Notes: generated from the letters alone by a model not told the origin. A stretch of 44,335 nucleotides of DNA from an uncultured Eubacteriales bacterium (GCA_900317095.1 ONFL01000007.1:1-44335), one strand, 5' to 3'; numbered from the stretch's first letter, positions 15,365 through 24,429 are shown. Made by a program: numbers and translations.

Positions 15365-15961
15365 TTATAAACCGAAGATTCCGTCTACGAGTCCGCCGAA
15401 TCCGAGGAAAGCGCAGGCAAGAATAGATGCAGAGATCAGAGTGATCGGAAGTCCTTCCAGGAACTTCGGAATGTTGGAATTCTCAAGTCTCTCTCTGACA
15501 CCGGCGAAAAGAACCATTGCTACCAGGTAACCTACACCGGAACCAATGGCGTTTACAATAGACTGAATGTAATTGTAACCCTCATCGATATTAAGAGTAG
15601 TTACACCAAGAACCGCACAGTTTGTAGTGATCAGGGGAAGGTAGATACCAAGTGCCTGATACAGGGGAGGCATGTTTTTCTTCATGAAAGCCTCGATAAA
15701 CTGTACAAGAGCTGCGATGATCAGGATGAATACGATAGTCTGCAGATAACCGATGCCGAACTTGTCCAGAATAAATGTCTGAATAGGCCAGGTTACAAGT
15801 GTGGCAAGCGTCATAACGACGATAACTGCCAGGCTCATGCTGACTGCGGTATCAAGCTTCTTGGAAACGCCCAGGAAAGGACAGATACCCAGGAACTTCT
15901 GCAGGACGTAGTTATTAGTCAGGATCGCTGCAAGGAAGATTGAGATTAAGTTTACAACCAT
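15365..15961 (-). CDS. rnfA: Rnf complex subunit RnfA
   Basis: A 198-residue integral membrane protein with about six hydrophobic helices, homologous to NqrE. The N-terminal 'LTNNYVLQKFLGICPFLGVS' and the central 'LGIYLPLITTNCAVLG' are the conserved half-channel motifs that, with RnfE, form an inverted pair holding an intramembrane iron-sulfur centre (Cys in 'GICPFLG' and 'TTNCAVLG'). It begins 2 bases after the rnfE stop, and its GGAGG lies within the rnfE coding end, so translation is coupled. Confidence 0.97.
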   Translation of the reverse strand: MVVNLISIFLAAILTNNYVLQKFLGICPFLGVSKKLDTAVSMSLAVIVVMTLATLVTWPIQTFILDKFGIGYLQTIVFILIIAALVQFIEAFMKKNMPPLYQALGIYLPLITTNCAVLGVTTLNIDEGYNYIQSIVNAIGSGVGYLVAMVLFAGVRERLENSNIPKFLEGLPITLISASILACAFLGFGGLVDGIFGL

Positions 15962-15963
15962 AA

Positions 15964-16653
15964 TTATTCATTTCCTCCTTCCAGAGCTTTACGGCACATA
16001 TCAGCCTGCGGGCAGTTGCAGCAGCTGAGAGTTGCGGGCTCCTTACCCTTGCCCTCCGCAAGTCTGTTGAATACTGCTACAAGGATACCGAATACGAAGA
16101 AACCGCCGGGCGGCAGGATCATGATCAGCATGGGCTGGATCATGGAACCGTCATTAAATATCATGTTCATCCAGGAACCGTTGCCGATGATCTCACGGAT
16201 GGATCCCATAATAAGCAGGGTGATGGTAAATCCGATACCCATTCCAAGTCCGTCGATGATGGAACGGATCGGTCCGTTTTTACTTGCAAAACTCTCGGCA
16301 CGTCCAAGAATGATGCAGTTAACAACGATCAGAGGAAGATAAATACCAAGTGCGGAATCCAGAGTCGGCAGGAAAGCCTTGACGATCATCTGGATTACGG
16401 TAACGAAACCGGCAATAATGGTAATGAAAGCCGGAATACGTACATTGTCAGGAATAAATTTTCTCAGAAGAGAAATTACCAGGTTGGAGCCGACCAGTAC
16501 GAATGTCGCGGCTGCTCCCATGCCGAGGCCGTTGAAAGCCTGGGTGGTCAGAGCCAGTGTAGGACAGGTACCGAGAACGAGACGGAGAACCGGGTTCTCT
16601 TTGATCCAGCCTGCAAAGAAAATGTCTTTTATGCTTTTCTGTTTCTTTGCCAT
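15964..16653 (-). CDS. rnfE: Rnf complex subunit RnfE
   Basis: A 229-residue membrane protein, paralogous to RnfA, with about six hydrophobic helices. 'VLGTCPTLALTT' and 'GIYLPLIVVNCIILGRAESFA' are the conserved cysteine-containing segments. A cytoplasmic C-terminal tail carries an extra cysteine group, 'CCNCPQADMC' (about residues 211-220), which is not part of the core fold and may bind a metal or cluster. The ATG overlaps the rnfG stop by one base (TAATG), with CGGAGG upstream. Confidence 0.96.
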   Translation of the reverse strand: MAKKQKSIKDIFFAGWIKENPVLRLVLGTCPTLALTTQAFNGLGMGAAATFVLVGSNLVISLLRKFIPDNVRIPAFITIIAGFVTVIQMIVKAFLPTLDSALGIYLPLIVVNCIILGRAESFASKNGPIRSIIDGLGMGIGFTITLLIMGSIREIIGNGSWMNMIFNDGSMIQPMLIMILPPGGFFVFGILVAVFNRLAEGKGKEPATLSCCNCPQADMCRKALEGGNE

Positions 16654-17219
16654 TACTGTGCACCTCCGGATACAACTTTAAACATGGCGACAGCGTCGTT
16701 TACATCGCTTGTAACCGCGCGGGATGTAATGGTCGCGCCGGCAACAGCTTCGATGGTACCGCCATCCTTTGTGACTTTGAACTCTTCATCGGGAACATCG
16801 CCGACGAACTGTCCTCTCTTCTCCTGTCCGGTGGTATCATTGCCGGCCCACTTTGCACCAAGACCTGCGGTCTCAGACTGCTCTGTAAGCTTAATACCCT
16901 CAATCTTGCCATCCTTGGAGATACCGGTCATGGTGACAACCTGTCCGCCGTATCCCTTGTGGCTGGCTGAGAATACAAAACCGGCGCCATTTGTGGCTTC
17001 ATAGTATGTAAATTCTGTACCATCCTCGAGCTTTGCTGTCTTCTCTTCAAAGTCGTCGGCTTCAGGAAGAACTTCCTTACGGGATTCAACATCGGCCTTT
17101 TCCTGATTGGCAACGATCTGCGCTGCAGTCCGGCCGTTGGTAACGACCAGCAGGATAGTGATGACCGTACCGATGATAAATAACTTTAATGTAGGGATAC
17201 CAATCGTTTTGAAATTCAT
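16653..17219 (-). CDS. rnfG: Rnf complex subunit RnfG (FMN-binding)
   Basis: A 188-residue protein with one N-terminal membrane helix (about residues 8-27) and an extracytoplasmic FMN-binding domain. ApbE should attach FMN through a phosphoester bond to Thr163 in 'EAVAGATITSRAV'. The usual motif is D-x-x-S/T-G-A-T; here Glu157 replaces Asp and Ala160 replaces Ser/Thr, a notable deviation. It starts one base after the rnfD stop. The upstream apbE gene in the same operon supplies the modifying enzyme. Confidence 0.95.
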   Translation of the reverse strand: MNFKTIGIPTLKLFIIGTVITILLVVTNGRTAAQIVANQEKADVESRKEVLPEADDFEEKTAKLEDGTEFTYYEATNGAGFVFSASHKGYGGQVVTMTGISKDGKIEGIKLTEQSETAGLGAKWAGNDTTGQEKRGQFVGDVPDEEFKVTKDGGTIEAVAGATITSRAVTSDVNDAVAMFKVVSGGAQ

Positions 17220-17220
17220 A

Positions 17221-18183
17221 CTACTTGGCCTCCTTTTTCTTGGGTTCCTTTACGGCTCCGAACGGAAGCGGGATCGTCTTTCTCTCAATGAGAGGAACAA
17301 TGATATTCATGAGTACGATCGAGTAGGAAACACCTTCCGGAAGGGATGCGAACACACGGATCAGAACTGTGATAACACCCATGACAAAAGCATATATAAC
17401 TTTGCCTTTGTTGGTAAGAGGGCTTGTTACATAGTCTGTAGCCATGAAAAAGGCACCGATGAAAAGACCGCCGGAAAGGATCTGAACAACCGGATTCTGT
17501 CCAAGAATAGCAGAAAGGACGAAAACAGTTGCAATATAAACACAGGGGATAGTGGCAGAGATGACTCTTCTGCAGATCAGATAGATACCGCCGATGAGCA
17601 GTGCCAGAGCACTTGTCTCACCAAGACATCCGGCTGTATTTCCAAGGAACATATCCAGGGTAGAAGGAAGCTTGTCCACAGCGCCCTGAGCGATCAGTCC
17701 CAGAGGGGAAGCTGTCGCGGTGGCATCGCCAAGGAAGTTTCCAGGTGTCGCGGGATACCAGGTAGTCATGAGTACCGGGAAGGAGTTCATAAGTACGATA
17801 CGGGCGAACAGAGCAGGATTTACGAAGTTCTGTCCGATACCGCCGAACATCTGCTTGGCAACGATAATAGCAACGCCTGCGCCGATGATCGGGACATAAA
17901 TAGGAACACCTGCGGGAAGGTTGAAGGCCAGGAGAAGGCCGGTAACAACGGCACTGAGATCTCCGATGGTCTGCTCTCTCTTCATGATCCTGCGGCTGAT
18001 ATATTCGAAGAATACACTGCAGGCAACTGAAACGATCTCAATTACGAGTGCTCTGTAGCCAAAGAAAATGATGGAGGCAATGAGTGCCGGGCAGAGCGCG
18101 ATGATGACATCCCGCATCAGATCCTTGGTCTTTGTTTTACTCGTAATATGAGGAGATGATGATACGATTAATTTTCCGTCCAT
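17221..18183 (-). CDS. rnfD: Rnf complex subunit RnfD (flavin-carrying membrane subunit)
   Basis: A 320-residue protein with about nine hydrophobic helices, homologous to NqrB. The periplasmic-side loop that carries covalent FMN in the family reads 'GDATATASPLG' (residues 152-162). Aligned with the remembered pattern D-x-x-T-x-A-T-P-L, the flavin-bearing Thr would be Ser159, with Thr155 and Thr157 nearby. RnfD helps carry electrons across the membrane and is involved in ion pumping. It starts 12 bases after the rnfC stop with AGGTG upstream. Confidence 0.95.
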   Translation of the reverse strand: MDGKLIVSSSPHITSKTKTKDLMRDVIIALCPALIASIIFFGYRALVIEIVSVACSVFFEYISRRIMKREQTIGDLSAVVTGLLLAFNLPAGVPIYVPIIGAGVAIIVAKQMFGGIGQNFVNPALFARIVLMNSFPVLMTTWYPATPGNFLGDATATASPLGLIAQGAVDKLPSTLDMFLGNTAGCLGETSALALLIGGIYLICRRVISATIPCVYIATVFVLSAILGQNPVVQILSGGLFIGAFFMATDYVTSPLTNKGKVIYAFVMGVITVLIRVFASLPEGVSYSIVLMNIIVPLIERKTIPLPFGAVKEPKKKEAK

Positions 18184-18195
18184 TTAATTCTACAC

Positions 18196-19533
18196 CTACT
18201 TTCCTGCATTACGAACAAGGGTCTTGCCTATTCTCATAGCCTGAACAAGTTTTCTGTTAGCAGGACATACGAAAGCACAGCATCCGCATTCCATGCATGT
18301 CATGATATTGTACTGCTTGAGAACGTCAACATTCTTGGCATTAACACCGTCTTCAAGTTTTGTGGGCATCAGGTTCATAGGACATGCATTTACGCAGCGT
18401 CCGCAGCGGATGCAGGCTGTGGGCTCCAGGGACTTTGCCTCTGTCTCATCGAGAGCGATAAATGCATTGTTCTGCTTCAGAACCGGGAACTCATCTGTCA
18501 TCAGAGCTGTACCCATCATGGGACCGCCGCTGATCAGCTTACGGGGTGTACCCTTGTAGCCGCCGCAGAATTCTATGATATCCTTTATCGGTGTTCCGAT
18601 GCAGACTCTTACGTTCTTGGGAGTTGTAATGGCAGAACCATCAACAGTCAGACGCTTTGTTGTAAGAGGGATGCCGTTCTTGAGATAACCGCCAAGAAAA
18701 CCTACAGATGCAACGTTCATAACGATAACACCTACATCTGCGGGAAGCGCGCCGGGAGGTACCTGTCTGCCGGTGCAGGTCTCAATAAGAACTTTCTCAG
18801 CGCCCTGCGGATAACGGGCCGGAAGAGCTTTTACGGAAATGTTGCCGTACTCTTTGGTCTTCTCCTGCATCAGGGCGATTGCCTCGGGTTTGTTGTCCTC
18901 GATACCGATAATAGCCTGTTTGATACCCAGAACTTCCAGAACTTTATTGACGCCGTAGATGACGTTCTCATAGTTCTCCATAAATTCTCTTTCATCGGCA
19001 GTGATGTAAGGCTCGCACTCTGCGCCGTTAATGCAGAGCGTATCTACCTTGGCGAGTACTTCCGGCTTGGGATTCAGCTTGATGTGGGCAGGGAAACCTG
19101 CGCCGCCGAGTCCGACCAGACCGGAATTCTTAACTGCTTCGATGAAATCCTCGCGTGAATTGATGACCGGTGCCTTAATAGACGGATCCAGAGTCTGTTC
19201 GCCATCTGTATTGATGATAACAGCCTGTGCAGTAGATCCGTTCGGCATTAACACCGTATCAATCTTGCTGACTGTTCCTGACACGCTTGAGTGAATCTGT
19301 GCAGACATAAAAGCATCGCTGCTTCCGATAAGAGTACCTACATAAACCTGATCCTTGGCTTTAACGCAGGGAGTACAGGGAGCTCCAATATGCTGGGACA
19401 TAACGATGGTGACGGTCTTGGGTACCGGCATCGTCTCGGTCTCGCACTTACTGGTATGCTTCCTGTGAGGTGCAGGTGCTCCAGGGGTCTTGACAAAACC
19501 TAAGCGGCCAAGAAGACTTGAATGTTGTGCCAT
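18196..19533 (-). CDS. rnfC: Rnf complex subunit RnfC (NADH-binding)
   Basis: A 445-residue peripheral subunit that exchanges electrons with NAD(H). The N-terminal barrel-sandwich region ('SQHIGAPCTPCVKAKDQVYVG') is followed by the Complex I 51-kDa-like NADH/FMN domain ('GLVGLGGAGFPAHIKL', 'INGAECEPYITADEREF', 'GARYP'-like 'ALPARYPQGAEKVLI'). Two C-terminal 4Fe-4S motifs are present: 'CIRCGRCVNACP' and 'CMECGCCAFVCP'. It is the first rnf gene, 65 bases after apbE, with AGAGGAGG before the ATG. I see no convincing separate promoter in that gap. Confidence 0.97.
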   Translation of the reverse strand: MAQHSSLLGRLGFVKTPGAPAPHRKHTSKCETETMPVPKTVTIVMSQHIGAPCTPCVKAKDQVYVGTLIGSSDAFMSAQIHSSVSGTVSKIDTVLMPNGSTAQAVIINTDGEQTLDPSIKAPVINSREDFIEAVKNSGLVGLGGAGFPAHIKLNPKPEVLAKVDTLCINGAECEPYITADEREFMENYENVIYGVNKVLEVLGIKQAIIGIEDNKPEAIALMQEKTKEYGNISVKALPARYPQGAEKVLIETCTGRQVPPGALPADVGVIVMNVASVGFLGGYLKNGIPLTTKRLTVDGSAITTPKNVRVCIGTPIKDIIEFCGGYKGTPRKLISGGPMMGTALMTDEFPVLKQNNAFIALDETEAKSLEPTACIRCGRCVNACPMNLMPTKLEDGVNAKNVDVLKQYNIMTCMECGCCAFVCPANRKLVQAMRIGKTLVRNAGK

Positions 19534-19598
19534 TTGAATCCTCCTCTGATATTATTGGATTTGCATTCTGAAAACAATACAAATGTACCAGAAACGGG

Positions 19599-20690
19599 CT
19601 ATTGCGTCTCCGGATTGTATTCTCTTAATGTATAAGACGAAGCATTGTTATTTATTTTCAGCATGTTTGCCATATCCGCATTATTATACCAAATATTTTT
19701 GTCGCTATCAATAAATATCGCCAAAACATTGTATTTCTTTGCAAGCATCATACCCTTATCCAGACCAAGGACAAAGCAGGCAGTGGACAGGGCATCGCCG
19801 AGGCTTCCGCTATCGCAGATGATCGTCACCTGCATAAGATGACTGTCAGCCGGGTATCCGCTGTGGGGATCAAGGATGTGGCAGTAGCGTCTGCCATCCT
19901 TCTCAAAATATCTTTCATAATCTCCTGATGTGGAGATCGTGCAGTCCGTCGTCTCCAGCAGGGCCAGGGTATCTGTCTCGCTGCCCCGCGGATCCCGCAG
20001 GGAAACTGTAAAGGGACTGCCGTCCTCTTTCGTACCCATAAGACCGATAGAACTGCCCGCCGAAACAAGTCCGCCCTTGGCACCGCTTTCTTTGAGGGAG
20101 ACCAGAGCCTGGTCTATAGCATATCCCTTGCCTACCGCGCCCAGCTCTATCTTCACGGAAGGATCTTCTGTCCGAAGCATACCGCTGCTTTCATCGAAAG
20201 AGAGCCTGTCATATCCTACGCAGTCCAGAGCCTTCTTAATATCCGCGTCGGAAGGAACCGTCATCTTTGAAGCATCAAAATCCTGCTCTCCCATCTGGTC
20301 AAACTTCCAGAGTCTGCTTAAGGGATAAACAGTTATATCCAGCGCACCGCCTGAATCTTCGCATACCTGCAGGGTCTGGGTCAGCAGATCTTTCACCGGA
20401 GACATATCAGCACTTTGTTCCTTATTAAAGATATCCGGGAGAGAACCTTCCTTTCTCCAGGAAAGAAGTTCATCATTCCTGTAAATGGTCTGCTCTGCGC
20501 TTTTGACCATGTCCGCGGCACCGTCTCCGATCGCCCGGACGTTAAATACGGTTCCCATGGCAAATATATTTGAAGAATCATCATTCCCGCTGCTGCTGCC
20601 GGTCCCCCGGCCTGCGCATCCGCTTAAGACGACTGCCGCCAGGACAGCTGCCAGCAGGCGGGAGAAATTCTTTCCTGTCTTAAATGCCAA
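19599..20690 (-). CDS. apbE: FAD:protein FMN transferase, lipoprotein (ApbE)
   Basis: A 363-residue ApbE that uses FAD to attach FMN covalently to Thr residues of Rnf subunits outside the cytoplasmic membrane. A signal peptide (residues 1-24) ends in the lipobox 'LSGC' with Cys25. Family motifs include 'ELGAVGKGYAIDQ', 'HILDPHSGYPA' and the metal-binding 'GDALSTACFVLG'. The start is a TTG at 20690: GAGG lies 9 bases upstream and the only upstream in-frame ATG (20705) runs at once into a stop. It is the first gene of the apbE-rnf transcript, so its partner substrates are encoded directly downstream. A promoter and long inverted repeat lie upstream. Confidence 0.95.
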   Translation of the reverse strand: MAFKTGKNFSRLLAAVLAAVVLSGCAGRGTGSSSGNDDSSNIFAMGTVFNVRAIGDGAADMVKSAEQTIYRNDELLSWRKEGSLPDIFNKEQSADMSPVKDLLTQTLQVCEDSGGALDITVYPLSRLWKFDQMGEQDFDASKMTVPSDADIKKALDCVGYDRLSFDESSGMLRTEDPSVKIELGAVGKGYAIDQALVSLKESGAKGGLVSAGSSIGLMGTKEDGSPFTVSLRDPRGSETDTLALLETTDCTISTSGDYERYFEKDGRRYCHILDPHSGYPADSHLMQVTIICDSGSLGDALSTACFVLGLDKGMMLAKKYNVLAIFIDSDKNIWYNNADMANMLKINNNASSYTLREYNPETQ

Positions 20691-20711
20691 TCTCTTTCAC
20701 CTCATGCTTTT

Positions 20712-20744
20712 ATTCAGTGCCATTTTACAATGGAAAAACTGAAT
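20712..20744. promoter_or_regulatory. Long inverted repeat over the apbE-rnf promoter
   Basis: Nested arms: ATTCAGT (20712-20718) with ACTGAAT (20738-20744), and CCATT (20720-20724) with AATGG (20729-20733). The repeat covers the -10 element and the spacer of the promoter, the usual place for a repressor operator. The regulator is unknown. Confidence 0.55.
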
Positions 20745-20750
20745 GTGCAA
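20722..20750 (-). promoter_or_regulatory. Sigma-A promoter of apbE-rnfCDGEAB
   Basis: On the minus strand: -35 TTGCAC (20750-20745), 17-base spacer, -10 TAAAAT (20727-20722). It starts one base after the rib operon terminator T run, so the two transcription units are packed back to back. Confidence 0.75.
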
Positions 20751-20751
20751 G

Positions 20752-20782
20752 AAAAAAAGGAGACCCTTTTAAAAGGATCTCC
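20752..20782 (-). terminator. Terminator of the riboflavin operon
   Basis: GGAGA (20759-20763) pairs with TCTCC (20778-20782), extended inside by CC/GG and T/A pairs, followed on the minus strand by seven T (20758-20752). It lies 28 bases after the ribH stop. Confidence 0.9.
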
Positions 20783-20809
20783 CAGTCATGCGGCCGGCAA
20801 TCGCCGCTT

Positions 20810-21271
20810 TTACAGCTTCTTGAAAAGATTTACCATCTCTATCGCGCTCAGAGCAACATCGTAGCCCTTGTTGCCGGCCTTTGTTCCTGCACGTTCTATG
20901 GCCTGCTCAATATTATTGGTGGTGAGAACACCGAACATTACCGGTACTTCCGTCTGCAGGGTAACCTGGGCAACCCCCTTGGAAACCTCAGAGCATACGT
21001 AATCATAATGATCTGTCTGACCCTTGATGACAGCTCCGAGGGTCAGGATGGCGTCATATTTGCCGGACTCAGCCATCTTCTTTGCTGCCACCGGAATTTC
21101 AAATGCCCCCGGAACCCAGGCTACATCAACATCTTCTTCTTTTACACCGTGCCGGAGCAGGCCGTCCATAGCTCCTCCCAGAAGACGGGATACGATAAAT
21201 TCATTGAAACGTGCGCATACAATGCCCACCTTCATACCTTCGGCGATCAGTTTTCCTTCTAATACATTCAT
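20810..21271 (-). CDS. ribH: 6,7-dimethyl-8-ribityllumazine synthase
   Basis: A 153-residue enzyme condensing 5-amino-6-ribitylamino-uracil with dihydroxybutanone phosphate. Diagnostic segments are '[16 protein letters not shown]', '[17 protein letters not shown]', '[19 protein letters not shown]' (catalytic His in the last) and '[21 protein letters not shown]'. Length is normal. AGGAGG precedes the ATG. It is the last gene of the ribD-E-BA-H operon. Confidence 0.98.
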   Translation of the reverse strand: MNVLEGKLIAEGMKVGIVCARFNEFIVSRLLGGAMDGLLRHGVKEEDVDVAWVPGAFEIPVAAKKMAESGKYDAILTLGAVIKGQTDHYDYVCSEVSKGVAQVTLQTEVPVMFGVLTTNNIEQAIERAGTKAGNKGYDVALSAIEMVNLFKKL

Positions 21272-21315
21272 GTTTTTTTCCTCCTGAAATTATATTGTCA
21301 GCAATCTGCTGGATC

Positions 21316-22608
21316 TTACTCTTCGTTTTTCTTATTCTTTTTGCTTTCCAGAATCTGCTCCTGTTTTTCTTCTTTCATCTTCTCTTCCACTTTAGGATCC
21401 ACATCGTAATCAAGCAGATGCCCCATCTTTTCCTGCTTTGTCAGCAGATAGTAGGCGTCTGTTTTCTTGAGCTTCATCTGGATGGGAACCCTCTCGATGA
21501 TCTTCAGGTCAAAGGCCTCCAGGCCGTCTATCTTGCGCGGATTATTTGTCATCAGCCGCAGTTCATGGACGCCCAGGTCTTCCAGGATCTGAGATCCGAT
21601 GGTGTAATCACGCATATCTGCAGGGAAGCCCAGCATGATATTCGCCTGTACCGTATCATATCCCTCATCCTGCAGAGCATAGGCACGGATCTTATTGATC
21701 AGCCCGATGCCCCGGCCTTCCTGCCGCAGATAGACCAGCACGCCCCGGCCTTCTTTATTGATCATATCCAGAGCGGTATCCAGCTGTTCGCCGCAGTCGC
21801 AGCGGGCTGAACCGAAAGCGTCGCCAGTCAGGCATTCGGAATGGACCCTGCCGAGGACATTCTTTCCATCTCCTATCTCGCCCTTTACCAGGGCCACATG
21901 GTGTTCACCGGTCAGCTTGTTTATATAGCCATACATCATAAAATCGCCATGTTTTGTGGGAAGTTTTGCCTTGGCAACACATTCTACCAGCTTCTCATGC
22001 TCTTTTCTGTAGCGCTTGAGCTTCTCGATGGTGCTGATCTTGAGGCCATGCTCTTTTGCAAAAGCAAAGAGATCTTCCTTTCTGGCCATGGTGCCGTCAT
22101 CTCTCATGATCTCGCAGCACAGACCGATCTTCTTAAGACCTGCTTTATCCAGAAGATCCACTGTGGCCTCAGTGTGACCGTCTCGTTCAAATACGCCGCC
22201 GCGTTTTGCCAGCAGGGGAAACATATGTCCGGGATGCCGGAAATCTTCCGGAACCGCGTCGTCGGCGGCTGCCTTCATGGCAGTCATTGATCTCTCATAT
22301 GCAGATATACCTGTCGTTGTTCCCTTGTAATCAATGGAAACGGTAAAGGCGGTCTCATGATTGTCTGTATTCTCCGCGCACATCATGTCCAGATCCAGTT
22401 TCCTTACATATGTATAATGCATGGGCATGCAGATCAGACCGCGCGCGTACTTGGCCATGAAGTTGACATTTTCAAGAGTTGCAAACTGAGCGGCGCAGAT
22501 GACATCGCCCTCGTTTTCGCGGTCTGCGTCATCGGAAATGATTACATTCTTTCCGGCACGGAGATCTTCCAGGATCTCCTCAATGCTGTTGTACTCAAAA
22601 TTATCCAT
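21316..22608 (-). CDS. ribBA: Bifunctional dihydroxybutanone phosphate synthase / GTP cyclohydrolase II
   Basis: A 430-residue fusion starting both branches of riboflavin synthesis. Residues 1-205 are RibB, with '[10 protein letters not shown]' (26-35) and '[15 protein letters not shown]'. Residues about 206-400 are RibA, with zinc-binding cysteines in '[19 protein letters not shown]' and the catalytic block '[11 protein letters not shown]'. A 30-residue Lys/Glu-rich tail extends beyond the usual end. AAGGAGG precedes the ATG. It lies between ribE and ribH as in Bacillus. Confidence 0.98.
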   Translation of the reverse strand: MDNFEYNSIEEILEDLRAGKNVIISDDADRENEGDVICAAQFATLENVNFMAKYARGLICMPMHYTYVRKLDLDMMCAENTDNHETAFTVSIDYKGTTTGISAYERSMTAMKAAADDAVPEDFRHPGHMFPLLAKRGGVFERDGHTEATVDLLDKAGLKKIGLCCEIMRDDGTMARKEDLFAFAKEHGLKISTIEKLKRYRKEHEKLVECVAKAKLPTKHGDFMMYGYINKLTGEHHVALVKGEIGDGKNVLGRVHSECLTGDAFGSARCDCGEQLDTALDMINKEGRGVLVYLRQEGRGIGLINKIRAYALQDEGYDTVQANIMLGFPADMRDYTIGSQILEDLGVHELRLMTNNPRKIDGLEAFDLKIIERVPIQMKLKKTDAYYLLTKQEKMGHLLDYDVDPKVEEKMKEEKQEQILESKKNKKNEE

Positions 22609-22626
22609 TTTATGTGATTTCCTCCT

Positions 22627-23283
22627 TCAGACAAATCCATTTTCTATCAGTAACTTCATGCTGACCCCGCTGCCGGCCTTTTCAGGCTGCCCCGCATCGG
22701 TATGCATGAGCTTGTCGACGTATTTTCCGATCTGGTCACATTCCAGATTTACGGTATCTCCCGGATGCTTTCCCAGCAGGATGGTCTCCTCTCCGGTATG
22801 GGGTATTACTGACACCTTGAAGTATGTATCTGTTACCTGGGCCAGGGTAAGACTGATGCCGTCAATAGCAATAGACCCCTTTTCTATCATATAGCGCAGC
22901 AGTCCCGGCTGCGTCTGCACCGTGATCCAGACGGCATTGTCCTCTTTTCTCATCTCGGTGATCTGGCCGGTCCCGTCTATATGACCGCTCACAATATGTC
23001 CGCCCAGTCGGCTGCTCAGAGTAAGCGCCCTTTCCAGATTAACCCGGCTGCCGGGACGCAGGGAGGCAAAATTAGTCCTGCGGACCGTCTCCGGCATGAC
23101 ATCGGCATCAAAACATCCGTTGTGCAGAGCCGTTACGGTAAGACAGATCCCGTTTGTACAAATACTATCCCCGACTTTTGCATCCTCCAGCACCTTTTTC
23201 GCGCTGACTGTGAGAATATAAGACTGGGAGCCTGGTCTGAGGGCCTGGACTGTACCCACTTCTTCAACAATTCCTGTAAACAT
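22627..23283 (-). CDS. ribE: Riboflavin synthase, alpha subunit
   Basis: A 218-residue enzyme that dismutates two lumazine molecules into riboflavin. It begins with the invariant 'MFTGIVEEVG' and contains two repeated lumazine-binding barrels, the first with 'GDSICTNGICLTV' and the second starting at 'LGGHIVSGHIDGTG' and holding 'GSIAIDGISLTLAQV'. It forms a trimer in known cases. The gene begins 15 bases after ribD. The symbol follows Bacillus usage (ribE; elsewhere ribC). Confidence 0.98.
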   Translation of the reverse strand: MFTGIVEEVGTVQALRPGSQSYILTVSAKKVLEDAKVGDSICTNGICLTVTALHNGCFDADVMPETVRRTNFASLRPGSRVNLERALTLSSRLGGHIVSGHIDGTGQITEMRKEDNAVWITVQTQPGLLRYMIEKGSIAIDGISLTLAQVTDTYFKVSVIPHTGEETILLGKHPGDTVNLECDQIGKYVDKLMHTDAGQPEKAGSGVSMKLLIENGFV

Positions 23284-23298
23284 CTGCTGCCTTCTCTC

Positions 23299-24429
23299 TT
23301 ACAGCTGCCTGGCGGCAGCTTCATGGTCTACAAGGGCTGTGACGCAGAGGTCATCCCCTGATTTTCTGTACTGCATATCTTTCAGTCTTATGGCATCCTT
23401 AAGAGCCGCAATGCCGTCTCCCCCGAGCGGTGTACGGGATGTGCTGCCCCCGATCAGCTCCGGCGCAATATAAAACTGCACTTTGTCAACGATCCCCTCT
23501 CTGAAGGCAGACCAGGCCAATGAAGCGCCGCCCTCCAGGAGGATACTGTCTATCCCTTCCTGGCCAAGCCTGCGCGTCAGCTCTTTAAGACCAGTCCTGC
23601 CGCCGACCGCCTGTGTACGGATGACCTTAACGCCCAGTGCTTCCAGCTGCTTCTGCCTGTCCTGCGGAGCTTCCTGCGTGCAGGCCGCGATCGTCTCCAC
23701 ATCTCTGGCAGTCCGGTATACATAAGCAGAAACGGGAACCCGCAGCCGCGAATCAACAATGACGCGGACCGGATTCCTGCCTCCTTCAATCCGGCAGGTC
23801 AGTCTGGGATCATCATCTATCACCGTCTGTGCCCCGACCATAATAGCCATGTAGTGATTGCGCAGCTGCTGGACCTCATCCCTTGATGCCTGGCAGGAAA
23901 TCCACTGCGACTGCCCGCCAGGGGCTGCGATCTTCCCGTCCAGAGACATGGCTGATTTGTAAAGGACATAAGGATCCTTATCCGTGATATAGTGCATAAA
24001 TATCTCATTTAGATTCCTGCTCTCCCGGGCAAGTACGCCGGTTGAGACCGAAATGCCTGCCGCCTCTATCTTGCGGATCCCCCGGCCGCTGACAAGAGGA
24101 TTGGGGTCCAGGGCGCCTACAACAACCCGGGCCACCTTCTTGGAGACGATCAGATCCGCGCAGGGAGGGGTCTTGCCATAATGGGAACAGGGCTCCAGTG
24201 TAACATAGATCGTGGCTCCCTCCACATCTGCGTCCCCGGCTGCCCGGAAAGCCTCCACCTCCGCGTGGCCCTGGCCGCAGCGATGGTGATAGCCCTTTGA
24301 AATTATATGTCCATCTTTTACGATCACCGCTCCCACCATAGGATTGGGATTTGTCCAGCCCATTCCTTTTCTCGCTTCTTCCAGTGCCATCCGCATATAA
24401 CGGATATCGTCCTCCTGCTGCGTAGTCAT
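23299..24429 (-). CDS. ribD: Bifunctional riboflavin deaminase / reductase
   Basis: A 376-residue enzyme carrying out the second and third steps of the pyrimidine branch. The N-terminal deaminase domain (residues about 8-145) binds zinc through His55 in 'GHAEVEAF' and Cys81 and Cys90 in 'PCSHYGKTPPC'. The C-terminal NADPH-dependent reductase domain begins near 'YVLYKSAMSLDGKIA' and includes 'LLEGGASLAWS'. The ATG has GGAGG 10 bases upstream. It is the first gene of the operon, directly behind an FMN riboswitch and its terminator. Confidence 0.98.
   Translation of the reverse strand: MTTQQEDDIRYMRMALEEARKGMGWTNPNPMVGAVIVKDGHIISKGYHHRCGQGHAEVEAFRAAGDADVEGATIYVTLEPCSHYGKTPPCADLIVSKKVARVVVGALDPNPLVSGRGIRKIEAAGISVSTGVLARESRNLNEIFMHYITDKDPYVLYKSAMSLDGKIAAPGGQSQWISCQASRDEVQQLRNHYMAIMVGAQTVIDDDPRLTCRIEGGRNPVRVIVDSRLRVPVSAYVYRTARDVETIAACTQEAPQDRQKQLEALGVKVIRTQAVGGRTGLKELTRRLGQEGIDSILLEGGASLAWSAFREGIVDKVQFYIAPELIGGSTSRTPLGGDGIAALKDAIRLKDMQYRKSGDDLCVTALVDHEAAARQL

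Noticed and set aside
19534..19598. A promoter directly before rnfC
   Set aside because: TTGTTT with a 17-base spacer and TAATAT exists, but transcription would begin inside the ribosome binding site; the apbE promoter is a better explanation.
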